Of a stretch of DNA of 64,000 bases, positions 32,647 to 43,874 are shown one piece after another. The translations under genes and the position numbers were made by a program. Every line of letters begins with the position of its first letter. Position 1 is the first letter of the stretch. Origin of the DNA: Bryum argenteum (Eukaryota > Streptophyta > Bryopsida > Bryales > Bryaceae); the NCBI GenBank assembly GCA_037043015.1, contig CM073321.1, positions 25,929,510-25,993,509 of the forward strand, given 5' to 3'. The notes beneath the pieces are model-generated. The model was not told where the DNA came from and did not search any database. It worked only from the letters and a program-made list of their open reading frames with translations.

Positions 32647-35046
32647 CTACTCTTGAGAAGATGAAGCAAGCTCCCGCAAAAAAGCCTTGATGATTTCGAC
32701 CTGCTTCTTGGGTTTTGTAATAATTGCGTCTATACCTTCACTGCTTTCCTCTTCAGAAAGCGTAATTCTTGATTTCCAAGCAGTGAAAATAGCATCTGTA
32801 GGTTGCGAAGATACATCTACACCTTTCTCAACAGTCCAACAAAGCTTTCTATTCGTATCCCAATCTGTGTAATACTTCCGAATTTCTTTGGAGCGTGACA
32901 TTCGACGGAAGAACTGGATGTCGACCGTATTGGGTAGGTTTGGGTTTGAATTTGGATCAGACATTGCTCGCCCGAGCCAGAAAGGCCGGCCATCGGTGCC
33001 GCATGGACGTAGTGCAACAAAATAACCCTTATAAAAGTCACGTCCAACTCGAAATAAAGGAGCAAGACGATCACGTCTCTGGCCAACAAAATGATCATCG
33101 TCGTCCTACTCTTTGTGCACATTCCCTTCTAAAGTAAACTCATCTTCCATAGCATGTGCAAGTTGAGTTGACGGCCAAAATCCATGTTGTCACGGTAATA
33201 GTTCCTCATAACTTGACGGAATCTATTTTTGCGACGATGCAAGTACATCCATGGGTATACAAAGGGCATCTTTAACCCCGCTCTAGTAATATGAAAGAGG
33301 CTCGTACAATCTCCGCGATTCAATTGACTCACGTGATAATTGTTCCCAAGAATCGACAAAGCCTGAAATCCCTTTCACTACCTCAGGCAAATGGCGCATC
33401 TTCTTTAGACGCATAGCATCCGGTTCACCACGTGGCCATAATGATTTGCCTTCAGAATCCTCCTTCCACAATTTAATACCAGCATTATCACCTCTAGGAA
33501 GCCATTCCTCGTCGTGACAGAAAATCTTGTACTTCATTACGGGGCATCCACTTGGATCCATGTAAAATTTGAATTGATGCGCTTTTGTATGCCCCACCAA
33601 TGCTTCAACGCCGACTAACATCCACTCTTCAATGAATTTCTTGAAGTTCGGAACCTCTTGAACGAGGTGTGGAATAACTAGAAGTTTTCCGATCCTCATA
33701 AAAGATTTCATGAGAAGAGGGATGGTAGGATAATCCTCCTTTCGCAACGCCATGCTCGAACGCCCAAATAACGCATCTATGTCATCATGATTGTGACCAA
33801 CAAGCATAAAATTAACATATATCTCTCGGATCACTCGTTTTGCTACCAAAAGAGACCAGAAATTGAAGACGAATCTATTCTTATTATCACTCAAGGCATT
33901 ATCCATTTGGACATTCAAAATTGGAGGCAAAGGCTTTGCAGGAATCGGGCCTAATGGATCCATACACACCACTGAACCTTGTAAAAGAGCAGTATACAGT
34001 GGATGCAATGGAGGCTCTGTAAAGAGTTGTCTGGACTTAGGTGCAGCTTCCAGAGCCCACAAAAGTTTTGCAAACGAGCGAACCGTATAATCGGCATCAT
34101 GTGAGTAAACATCTAGTTCATAATGAGCGTATCGCTGGTCTACATGACCATGAGCAAGAATTCCCGGAACTGCAAGAGGTAACTTCATGAGTCCGTCTAA
34201 GTTCTTCACCTTATGAGACAAGGCAGGTGATGTTGTCTTTGAATGGTCCATCTTGTCATGCATAATGGTCAAAACATCTTGAGGCGACTCCTTAGATCTA
34301 AAGCGGTTGAGGTAGTATAAGTCCCTGTGCGCATATGCGGAATCTAAGTGCACATTCAATTTCCTCGACCGTATAAGAGATGACTGTGTCCCAGGAAGAG
34401 TGAGCTTCATCAGTGATTGTAACTCATCACATTTAGAGCAACGCGTAAAATTGTCCCCCAATCTTTTGGCATAGTATTCAGGATAGCTCAGGCGCCGAAT
34501 CTTACTAAGGTTTGAAGTTGACACTGGCGGAAGCTCACACTCTTCCAAGTACTGATCAAGAAGAGGAGTTTGGTCTTTCTACTTAAAACTTGAAGGAAGT
34601 ACCTTGGCAACAACCTTCTCCCCTGATGGAAGGCTCCGGGACTTGTGAGGCATGTGATCGGCGTGTCTATCAAGTATTGCCCCTAAAACGGCAGAAGCAA
34701 CAATCGTATGCCTCCTAGGCTTTTGCAAGCCTGTGTTCTCGTGTAACTGGGCCTCATGACCATCAGCTGCACTCTGGAAGTTGCGATAAAACGTACCGTT
34801 GCTCACGCCCATGATTTTCATCCATGAAATTGGACAAACATCAATACCCTCTAGAGTGACTACATTTCGCCTTTCAGCATTTCTGTGGAACTGCTTATGG
34901 ATATCGAGTTTGACGTGATTCTCAAACTGCACAGTTGTCTTGTGGTACATGCGACACCTGAGAACCTTAATCTTCTCCCTTGGGTATAGTTGAACACAGT
35001 TGTGCTTACAGCAGGTATTACATGCGACCGCATTGATTGACTCCAT
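32647..35046 (-). pseudogene. DUF7869-like protein of about 800 codons, with internal stops
   Basis: One frame runs from ATG 35046 to the stop at 32647. The N-terminus has a cysteine-rich start (NTCCKHNCVQLYPREKIKVL), then NVVTLEGIDVCPISWMKIMG and VSNGTFYRN, the block that usually precedes the core in this family. The central part has NFTRCSKCDELQSLMKLTLP and then the core LNVQMDNALSDNKNRFVFNF and FMLVGHNHDDIDALFGRSSM. The D.....NKN and VGH.HDDID motifs are what I know as DUF7869, likely an RNase H-like fold. The C-terminus is GYFVALRPCGTDGRPFWLGR and then PTDAIFTAWKSRI. Five in-frame stops occur: TAG at 34581, 33285, 33225 and 33108, and TGA at 33192. The longest open stretch is about 430 codons. 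The function is probably transposase-like; this is inference. Confidence 0.7.
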
Positions 35047-35054
35047 TGACTACA

Positions 35055-35510
35055 TCAGAAACTGGGCTTTGCGCGAAACTGGAGTAGACTCATTCCTTGA
35101 AGAATTATCATACAATCGAGTTCGAGATGACCCGTGCCGCCGACTACGTTCCCGGACGCATCTGTTGTGAAATCTTGCTGACTATGGTCAAAAAGACTAA
35201 CACCGTCTAGGAGGACTTGTTGAATGGGCCACGACTTGAAGGAGTATATCCAGTTGTCTGGATCCTCGACCGCAACAAACAAAGTTGAAACTTGCACCAC
35301 AACTCGGGAATCACCGAGTAGGCCATTACAATCAGGCACAGCGCCAGATCGTAGGTTTTGAAGTAAACCCTCAGCGATTCTGAGTCCTTCGGAATCAAGT
35401 ATTGCAACAGTCCTGACTGTCCAGAGCCGTCGAAGAACAACTTGAGCAGCAAGTAAACCACGATTTATAGGTGCATCGATGAAAGTGTCATCGTCTGAAG
35501 AGAAATCCAT
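35055..35510 (-). CDS. Unknown 151-aa protein at the 5' end of the element
   Basis: Minus-strand frame from ATG 35510 to a stop at 35055, starting MDFSSDDDTFIDAPINRGLL and containing LLAAQVVLRRLWTVRTVAIL and VVVQVSTLFVAVEDPDNWIY. It ends 8 bp before the ATG of the long frame and is in a different frame. It could be a separate small protein translated from the same transcript, or a first exon. The array of palindromes begins 86 bp upstream of its ATG, which supports this as the first coding unit. No family is recognised. Confidence 0.5.
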   Translation of the reverse strand: MDFSSDDDTFIDAPINRGLLAAQVVLRRLWTVRTVAILDSEGLRIAEGLLQNLRSGAVPDCNGLLGDSRVVVQVSTLFVAVEDPDNWIYSFKSWPIQQVLLDGVSLFDHSQQDFTTDASGNVVGGTGHLELDCMIILQGMSLLQFRAKPSF

Positions 35511-35595
35511 CTTGTAATATATCTTGACAAGGTTAAAAACTATTTGAACACAAACTTGGTCACAACTTCAGGACAATATGAGAAATGATTAGATG

Positions 35596-36219
35596 CAGTT
35601 TAGCTCGAGTCGAGCTAAACTGACTAAGAGAATAAATTCTACAATATAGCTCGGATCGAGCTAAACTGCACTAAGTATTCGATCAATCAGTTTAGCTCGA
35701 CTCGAGCTAGACTGTCTTACGAATAGCGCCTTGCAGTAAGGTTGGACTCAAGCAGTAGTGGAAGTAAAGTTCCGCGCTTTGGATTAGCTTAACACCAGCT
35801 AAATAGGTCGACCCGATACATTCTACAGTTTAGCTCGAGTCGTGCTAAACTGACCAACCGAACATAGACTGCAGTTTAGCTCAAGTTGAGCTAAACTCTC
35901 CAACTGAACACATACTGCAGTTTAGCTCGAGTCGAGCTAAACTGTCAAACCGAACACATACTGCAGTTTAGCGCGAGTCGAGCTAAACTGCAGAAACATA
36001 CATTCCATACAGTTTAGCTCAACTCGAGCTAAACTGCAGATACCTACATGAGATATCGTTTAGCTCGACTCGAGCTAAACTGTATAAACATACATTGCAT
36101 ACAGTTTAGCTCGACTCGAGCTAAACTGCAAAAACATGTATGGAATACAGTTTAGCTCGACTCGAGCTAAACTGCAGATATATGCATCTATACAGTTTAG
36201 CTTGAGTCGAGCTAAACTG
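35596..36219. repeat. 46-bp-period array of 27-bp palindromes (14 units)
   Basis: Each unit is a 27-bp odd palindrome: arm CAGTTTAGCTCGA, one central base (G or C), then the reverse-complement arm. A 19-bp spacer follows. Unit starts are 35596, 35642, 35688, 35734 (decayed), 35780 (decayed), 35826, 35872, 35918, 35964, 36010, 36056, 36102, 36148 and 36193, a step of 46 bp throughout except the last, which is 45. Several units are perfect. Spacers are not unique; many share AACATACAT-like text, so this is a tandem repeat with a protected palindrome, not a CRISPR array. Confidence 0.95.
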
Positions 36220-36882
36220 TGTGACAAGATAGAAGACCAGTCCCTAAAATTACGGCGGTTTTCACGAGATTCATCTAGGATTCCGAATTCCGTTACAACC
36301 AGAGCTCTTCCATTCTAACGTCACACGCTCGAATCCAAATAAACTCTTGTCCCAACGTAAACATCAAATCAAAATAAGATGTCAACGACAACGACACCGA
36401 ATGCACAAAGGTTAAGTAGATGCTTTTAGAATACAACCACTGAATAGACATTATCAACTACTACTACTCAAGATAAGGAGAAAACTATGAAGAATAATTA
36501 AACAAACAATGCGAGAAGCTGTGCAAAGCAAATGGAACGACAAACAATCATGCATAAATGCAATTGAGAAACACGTACGCGAAAGTAGAGAGCGAGCTGA
36601 AGGAAGCGCGGAGAACTCAAATACGTCGACGGAGTTCAGCACACTGAGAGACTGAAAAAAGAATCATTCCGTCCTGGATTTTGAAGGTCATTGCGTAGCG
36701 CAATGCCGTTTTCGCGCTATCCGAGCAATAGGGAATGGGAGGGAATTGACTTTTGGATAGTTGAAAATTGGCGGGAACTGTAGTCTCGAGAGATGAAAAT
36801 GGGCGCGAACTGAAGTGTCAACAGTTAATTATGGGCGGGAAGAAAAGGGTCGACATTTGAAAATTGGCGGGATTGGGGTTAT
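36220..36882. other. Non-coding 5' end of the DUF7869-like element
   Basis: No convincing reading frame. Near the end, short related blocks GTTGAAAATTGGCGGGAA, AATGGGCGCGAACTG, TATGGGCGGGAAG and AAATTGGCGGGATT recur (36760-36875), possibly subterminal motifs. It ends in GGGGTTAT. Confidence 0.45.
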
Positions 36883-36930
36883 AGGGTTTAGGATTTAGGG
36901 TTTAGGGTTAAGGGTCTAGGGTTTTGGATT
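36883..36930. repeat. Telomere-like tract flanking the element
   Basis: AGGGTTTAGGATTTAGGG and further TTTAGGG-type units lie directly outside the proposed element end. Confidence 0.65.
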
Positions 36931-36939
36931 TTTGATTAC

Positions 36940-38770
36940 AGGTGTGTGATAATTGTTATTGGTCAAACAAATGTTAATCTTTATACACCTAGTGTGAGGT
37001 ATACTATGTTAGCAAACACTCACTGACAAAATAAAATTTTAGTTAAATTTCTTGGAAGCAATACACTGGATACGACTTCTAATTTCATATTTTTGTGAAT
37101 CGAGTATCCTTAACCTGAAACCTTTCTTTCTAAATAAAGTTTCTAAACAATGAATTTGATTCAATATTTACCTTCAGGTGAAGTCTTATTAAGTATTAAG
37201 CTATTATCTTATCCATAATTTTAATACTACTAAATTTTTTGTGTGTATGCTAAAAATTCATAATTAAATGTTGATTATTATACACTTCAAACTAATTCTA
37301 TCATTTCCTATTTCTGGTTAAAAATTGTACGAGTAAATATAATTTTTATTAAATTGTGTTTGCTTATTTGTACATACGTAATATATATGATAATTATATA
37401 CAATTTAATATAATATATGATATTTATTACATATTATATTATATACTATGTATCTATAAATGAAAAATATATCTTTCAAATTGTAAATCCATACAATGTA
37501 AATATAATCTTAGTATATTATTTAGAGTATCAAATTGCTTGAGCTATAAAAAGTAGTGATGAAATCAAATATTTTAACTTTAAATTGTAAAGAAATCTTC
37601 AAAGTAATGTACGATGAAAAGTTTATACAATTTGACAAGTAAATTTGTGAACCCTGTTAAATACACTTTATGAAGGAAATTTTGATGCACATAAAATGTT
37701 ATATTTAAATTTAATGTCAAAGTATACTTGCTCAATGGTATATATGTAATTTAATTTCTTTTAACATAAAGCTTACCAAAATAAGATTACTTTTAAACAT
37801 TTTAATTTGATTTGTAGATGTTTAACCATACAATTGGATTTCTTATTGAAATGTTCAAAATCAATTGCAACTATGGACATCTTTTTGTTCCAAATAAGCA
37901 TTTATCAAATACAATCAATACATTCATTGAATTTTAATGTTGAAATTCTATTTTGCAAATTTTAGTAATCTTTAAATTACCTTATAACTATCGTCTCCCA
38001 ATGCAATTCAATGTCTTTAAGCATAGAGTATAGTGTAAGAACTATTATAAGCTTTGATCCTCCAAACGCGATCAGTATCTAGTGGTTTGTATTAAATTTT
38101 AGTACAAAGCATTTTGTACAATGTCAAACAGAACAAATGATTGTAGAGTATGCAGTAGAGCTGAATATTTTTTTATTGAATGAACAGATTTTGTGTTTGA
38201 AATGAACAATATTTTTTGTAGACGTTGTCTATATACACCGTCATCTACATCTGTACAGGTGATTGTAAACATTGCTAGTAGAGTAAAGTCAGGTGTTGAT
38301 ATTAGTTATGTAGTTTTAATGTACATTAATTGGGCGTTTATTCAAAAATATGAGCACTGTGCCTGTTACAAAACAAACAACAACAATATTTGTTGCGCCA
38401 TTTACAAATTCTTCTTTTCAGCACATATTTTACGTGATTTACATTATCGAGATTCACAAATATGAGTATTGAAATTATTTTTACTTTTGAATAACCTTTA
38501 AAAGTGATGAACTTCATTGACGTATTTATGTTTTAAACGCTCGGGGGGTGCACTAGGTGGTAGAAGTAGAAAAGTATGTGCGAAATAATGGAGGGTGTCA
38601 AATAAATCTTGGAGCTAAAAATTACAATTAGTTTAGATCTACAATAGCATATCAAAATATGCATTGGATGTCTTTATAACTAATATAGAGTGATATATAA
38701 TTCTACCAAAGTAGAAAGAAGTAGAAATAGTATAGTGTATGGATTATTCAGAATTTATACTAGAACGTCG
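36940..38770. other. AT-rich sequence without recognised gene
   Basis: Very AT-rich. A minus/plus frame near 38.19-38.46 kb is short and not family-like. Confidence 0.4.
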
Positions 38771-39117
38771 AATAATGGCGCACTGCCAAAAATGGAGTTC
38801 TAATAATCTTCAGTCAGAGGTACATAATAGCTCAATTTTTAGCACAAGAAATCTACAGGGATGTCACAAGTACAAGCAATTTTCGTGCATGGGGAAAATT
38901 AGAAGAAAGATAGAGCAGATGGAATCATCATTTTTGGATTCTTGGACAATGAGTTATGAATTTTTTAAGTTATAAATATAGGTGTTCCTATAATGGTGCC
39001 CTAAAGTGATACCCTATAATCTCTGTAGTGAGTACATGATACTATTGCATGGGGAAGCTATTATGTGCCTTTGACTGAAGATTACTAGAGCTCCATTTTT
39101 GGCACTGCGCCATTATT
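38771..39117. mobile_element. MITE with about 65-bp inverted ends
   Basis: Left end AATAATGGCGCACTGCCAAA; the right end is its near reverse complement (...GCACTGCGCCATTATT). The inverted similarity extends through TAATCTTCAGTCA to GGTACATAATAGC. Length is about 347 bp and no coding is present. If the termini are taken as ATGGCGCA, the flanking TA could be the target duplication of a Tc1/mariner-like family. Related copies lie at 55.04-55.33 kb and 59.01-59.10 kb. Confidence 0.8.
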
Positions 39118-39383
39118 AAACACTACCATAATCACTTGCTTTCCATCTGAAAAATAAAATTTCAAAGTAATATAGCATATGATATATAGATAGAAATCAA
39201 AAATTACAATTAATCCATGCTCTTACTTTAATGACCCAAAGTATCAAATTATGTAATCATAGGGTGCCAAAAATTAGAGAAAAGGAAAATAATAGCCCCC
39301 ATTTAAATACTCCATGATCGCACCTATATCCTTATTTTTTGTCAAGGAGTCCACCCCCCCCCCCGTTTAAACGTGACTGTTCC

Positions 39384-39998
39384 TTAACCCTTAAGCGGGC
39401 CGAATGTCGAAAAACGACATTTTGGATGACACCAACTTTGGAGAGCCATAACTTCTTCATCCGGACTCCGTTTTGGACGAAATCACTTGGGTTGGGTCCC
39501 AAATCAAGTCTAGTTCATGTAATGAAAATCTCAGACCCATACAATGAAGTATGAATTAATGGCATGCATTTCAGTGACAGCAGCCTAGTTTTAGACATTT
39601 TTTCCTTTGTAAAATTTAGGGCAGTTTTCACCATTGCAGGGCCATAATTTGCACAAAGAAATTTTTCTCATGGTTTTTTTTTGTTCAAGGATGCTACTGA
39701 GATGAAGGTGAACAACATTCTAATTGGTGACTTTTTCATTGCAATAAGTCTAATGGTAGCATTTTCACTTTAAAGTGAAAATGATGAAATTATGTGATCA
39801 TTTTTGAGTATTAATACATTATGATCTCGCAATCTATGAAGCCTCATGACTCAAAATTTGACCCACACGATGTTCAATATGTCTACGACAAGATTGTACG
39901 GTTGAGATTTGGATAACACACTTTTACCTCCACCTATGACAATGCTTTTGAGGATGTGTTCATTTTACTACAAATGAGTCAAACCATTTAGGGGTTAA
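39384..39998. mobile_element. Candidate non-autonomous DNA transposon (TTAACCC ends)
   Basis: Begins TTAACCCTTAAG and ends TTTAGGGGTTAA, a short inverted terminal match. The inner part (39655-39930) is related in inverse orientation to 8880-9145. No coding. Confidence 0.4.
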
Positions 39999-39999
39999 T

Positions 40000-41690
40000 A
40001 ATTTATTCTGAATTTTGAATTCTAAAATAATATTCGAATTAATAATTCAGTTATTAACTTTTGTTGTCAAATACTCTATTTATAGAAGTATCAAAAATGT
40101 AAAAAATATCATATTTATTCATTATTTATATATAAACTAATATATTCAACAATAACTCTATGCAATATCTGCTTATTCCTAAAAAACAAGTGTATTCCAT
40201 ATGTATTAATAATCTATTCTTAACCTTCTCTCAAATAAGCTATTATGAAATAGTGTATTTATTATTGTCCTATACCTGAATGACATATCTACAAAATACT
40301 ATATTTATTGGATTCTCTATTTATTAGTCTTTTAATGTCAATAAAAATATTAATAGAATTTTCCAGATAATCTATTTATTGACCTACTATTTTCAAATAC
40401 TATATTCATAAAATCATGTATTTATTGGCGTATCAATTCACTAAATTATATATATAATTATATAATTATATATATAATTAGTTATATTAATATATTTAGT
40501 AAATAGCCTTTTCAATAAGTTTATTTCTATGTGTATTCAATAATTTGTTTATTAACAGTTATCTTTCAAAATACTATATTTATAAGACATTGTATCTTGT
40601 GCTGATCAATTTATTATATGTATATTTATTTATTTACATTCACATATTCATCAAAAGTCTATAAATTATCCACAGATTCACAAATTAAATGTGTATTAAA
40701 TAATCACTTCATTAATACTTATATTATTTAAAAAAATATTCATTGAAGATATTGTTTAGTAACGACTAATACCAAAATAACTTATTTACCAAAAACTTAG
40801 ATTTATTTTTTATTTTTTATTTTTTATTTTTTATTTTTTATTTATATATTATTTTTTATCTTTTTGACATATAAAAGAGGTATTATGATAGATAGTGATC
40901 ATTTTGATTTCTAATTTTTTAAAAAATCACATCAATGTTTTATTAGCAACTCTTGCCTTACAATACAAATCGCATAGATCTTTTCATACTTTACCCCAAT
41001 GTGACTAGAGTACAAGAAGAATATTCATGTTTTTAATAACTTAGCGTATGTACTTATGGTTATATTTATTTATACTAAAAAACTATTATATGTACTTGTA
41101 AATATCCATCATCTGAAAATAGTACATACTTTAGAAGTAGAAGAAATTAATATGTATAAGACAATTTATGGTACAAATAAAGTATATTTGTTTTACTCTG
41201 ATGATCAAAAAATTACACATCAAAGTAAAGAGCCTCATATAGAATTATTTTTACTCTTAAATGGTTTTTCATGCATGTATACTGTAGGGGATAAAAACTT
41301 CTTCTTGGCCTTGAACTCCTCCATTGTAGAACCATGGCAACTTTGGAGGTCGGATTCAATTTGCGCCACCTCAATCAATTCTCCCACGGTAGAACTGCTG
41401 ATCTCGCTCTCCAAAATCGGACTTAGGTCTTTCCATTGCAACAAATTACTTTGTCTCTGCCTGCATCTCACTCAGAAAAAACGCTTAAGAGAAGGAGTTT
41501 ACTGAGAGCTACTTCCAAATATTTGAGTTTCTCGATGACGTAGAAAAGGGAAATGATACATTGGGTTTGAGCTTGACGTTTTGGTCACACTAAAACATCC
41601 ATTCACAGAATGACTAAGGATTGATTGATGAAACCACTAAGAACAACTATGCAGAGATCACTAGATGATTGCCTATCATTTACTAGGCTT
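40000..41690. other. AT-rich sequence, no supported gene
   Basis: Includes a period-7 low-complexity run of ATTTTTT at about 40800-40845. Frames at 41.06-41.5 kb look spurious, although 41235-41471 on the minus strand is somewhat protein-like. Confidence 0.4.
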
Positions 41691-41696
41691 TGGCGT

Positions 41697-42255
41697 TTAT
41701 TCAGTTGTACGAACGTGGCAATATTTCTTGAGAGACTGGCCACCGAGCGCTTTAGGAAGAAGTAGCGCATGTTGCTGTTGCATGCCATATTTTCCCTTCA
41801 AGGAATGAGTCTCTCCATCCTCAATTCTGACTTCAAGTTTGTACTTCCTCTTGCTCGACTCTGCCAATGGTGTCATATGAAGCTTATCATAGAGCTCCGT
41901 GACTTCGTGATGAAGAAGATGGAGTTCAACGGTGTGGGGCACATATCCCCGATAAAATGTCGACTCCTTGTAGATTTCCCTCAACAATACCACCTTTACT
42001 AGGGGATCTAACTTGAAATCATCTGATCGCCAAGACCTCTCATAATCACCCTTCTCCAAATCTACCGAAAGACCAATGTTGTGCTTGGTGAGGAGATGCT
42101 GAGAAAAGAGGTTTTTCACGCCAACTTGGTGGCACTCTGGCATCGGACAAGCAATCGGCGCAAAAGAACACGTCTTTTTTATGTGCGGAATTATTAAGGT
42201 CGTTGAACTTGATGAATTCTGTGCAACCCAAAGTGACAAATTTACAGGTCGCCAA
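41697..42255 (-). pseudogene. SINA/SIAH-like zinc-finger protein fragment
   Basis: The minus-strand start (42255) reads ATCKFVTLGCTEFIKFNDLN. After a one-base frame slip in an A-run near 42170-42176 it continues with KKTCSFAPIACPMPECHQVG and KNLFSQHLLTKHNIG. C..GC, H....C, CP...C and H....H spacing matches the SINA/SIAH zinc finger of plant E3 ubiquitin ligases. The rest (about 130 residues, ending KALGGQSLKKYCHVRTTE) is collinear but not clearly matched to the substrate-binding domain. RING and upstream parts were not found. It is a decayed host gene piece or a captured fragment. Confidence 0.55.
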
Positions 42256-42736
42256 TGTAGAGTACTTTAGAGTAGTAGATTTAGTTACAATTTAGTCACA
42301 AAGTTTCATTAAACACCTAGACAAATACTTAGAACCCCAATTCCGTTAAAATGGCACTATGCCATGTGCCATTTTGTCACACTAGATCTTACATTTGTGC
42401 TCATATAAAATGGTATATTCTGTAATATCACAATTTTTTTTGTAATATCACTTCTTTATATACATTGTCACTCATTTTTCATAATATCACCTTAAAATTC
42501 TGTTATATCACATGGTTTTTGAGCTACAGTTCAGAAAGTTCAGGTATGCCATTTTACCGGAATAATGCCATTTTAACGGAATCGGGGTTTTAGTCAAAAT
42601 TTGCACAAAACGTAGAGATAAATATAGTCAAATCGTAGTCAAAACTTAGCCAAGAATTAGTTAAAAAAATTGTAAACATACTTAAAACGTAACAAATTTT
42701 CTAGTAATAATCAGTAAATTAAAAAAAATTGCCATG

Positions 42737-42824
42737 CCCATGATCATGTGCATGGGCATGGTCATGTACATGGCCATGTATGTTTGTATGTATGTATGAC
42801 CATGCCGATGCACATGATCATGGG
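42737..42824. repeat. CATG-rich inverted repeat (29-bp arms, 30-bp spacer)
   Basis: Left arm starts CCCATGATCATGTGCATGGG (42737-42765). The right arm (42796-42824) is its reverse complement with one mismatch. The inner 24 bp match the arm of the perfect palindrome at 8493-8552. Confidence 0.85.
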
Positions 42825-42839
42825 AATGAAAAAGTTTTT

Positions 42840-43870
42840 CGTGATGGGATCCCATCCCACCACCGCCGCCTTTTCCACGCAGGTCCCATCCCCCCTACTT
42901 ACCTGCCATTGCCAGTTTGCCACGCGCATTTCCCGCATTTCTCCCTTTTCTCTTGCGCCTTGGCATTTCTGATTTTGCTGTAGTTTGCTTACCTCGGAGT
43001 TGCTGCAGTTTGCTTACCTCCGCATATTTGTGTTTTTGAGCTGTGTTGTCGTGTTCCGCGGGCTTTCGGAGATAAGGGTTTTTGTCGTTTCTGTTGGTTT
43101 TGCTGAGGAGGAGGATTGGGAGGTTGAGTTCGTGCCATTTCGGTCGAGGCGCTGCGAAGAGCGGCGAGGACGAGGTCTGAGGCGGAGAGCATTGATTCAC
43201 TGCAAGCAGGAGTACTTCGGCGAGTCCTGAGGAGCGGCGCCCGGAGCTTCTGCAAGACGGACTTGTGCTCGCCGGTCCTGCCCGCTTAGCGGAGCTTCTA
43301 CTTGGAGGAGGTGACTTCGCGCTTTTGCTGTGATTGCTGCTGCGGTGCTGCTGCGAGTTCGTTGCGTTTGCTTCTGCAAGTTTGGTATATATTGGAAGTT
43401 CCGTTTCGTGCTGCGGTGCTGCTTCGAGTTCGGTGCTGCTGCTGCTGCGAGTTCATCGCCGGTGCGTCTACGTACATCGCCGGTACGCTAGGTCCAAACT
43501 CTTTCTTACCTGTGCACTAGGCTTTAGTTGTCCAATTTCGCAGCCACAACTCAAGGGTTTGCTGGTATACATATTGAGGATGTTGTTGCTGCTGGTATTG
43601 GCCCGGGCACCCCTATGGAGGGTAGAATTGCTGCTGCTGTGATAAGCTTTGTCGCGCTGCTAGATTGTCGCGCCCGTGTGATGAGCTTTGTCGCGCTGCT
43701 GGATTGTCGCACCTTCTGTTTAATTCCTCTTCTGTTGATGTTCTGCCTCGTTGCTTGCTGCTTGGTGTGTTTGCGGACCTCGTTCTCGTAGTCGTCTTAG
43801 CTCACTGCATTGTACAGTGAATTGTCGCGCTACTGCTATATGGACATATGCACGTTCTTGACAATCTTCA
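42840..43870. other. GC-rich region without recognised gene
   Basis: GC-rich, CTG/CTGC-repeat-bearing sequence (43320-43460). Several overlapping frames exist on both strands but none shows family motifs. It may be a promoter or 5' leader. Confidence 0.35.
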
Positions 43871-43874
43871 CCAA

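Larger units (their letters stand above)
32200..36882 (-). mobile_element. Putative 4.7-kb element with DUF7869-like gene and palindrome array
   Basis: Ends are proposed at ATAACCCC (32200-32207) and its inverse GGGGTTAT (36875-36882). The left end is supported by a second copy at 21443-22063 that stops at the same octamer. Inside, on the minus strand from 5' to 3', are a 14-unit palindrome array, a 151-codon frame, and a frame of about 800 codons with DUF7869-like motifs. No target duplication was found by eye. It is not an LTR element and shows no reverse transcriptase or known capsid. The assignment as a DNA transposon is inference from multi-copy status, short inverted ends and the RNase H-like motifs. 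Confidence 0.55.

Noticed and set aside
35596-36219. CRISPR array
   Set aside because: Repeat and spacer lengths (27 and 19 bp) look superficially similar, but spacers resemble each other, no cas-like gene exists, and the context is plant repeat DNA. It is a tandem array with a protected palindrome.
32200-36882. Polinton, helitron or other known large element
   Set aside because: No DNA polymerase B, Rep/helicase, retroviral integrase or capsid-like frame was seen in this unit.
32200-36882. Nuclear stop-codon reassignment (TAG read as an amino acid)
   Set aside because: TAG-rich decay is better explained by C-to-T change in silenced elements; the decayed frames also carry TGA or TAA stops and the cleaner frames do not use TAG.
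42840-43870. Protein-coding gene in the GC-rich region
   Set aside because: Several overlapping frames on both strands with CTG-repeat composition and no motif; coding status cannot be supported.
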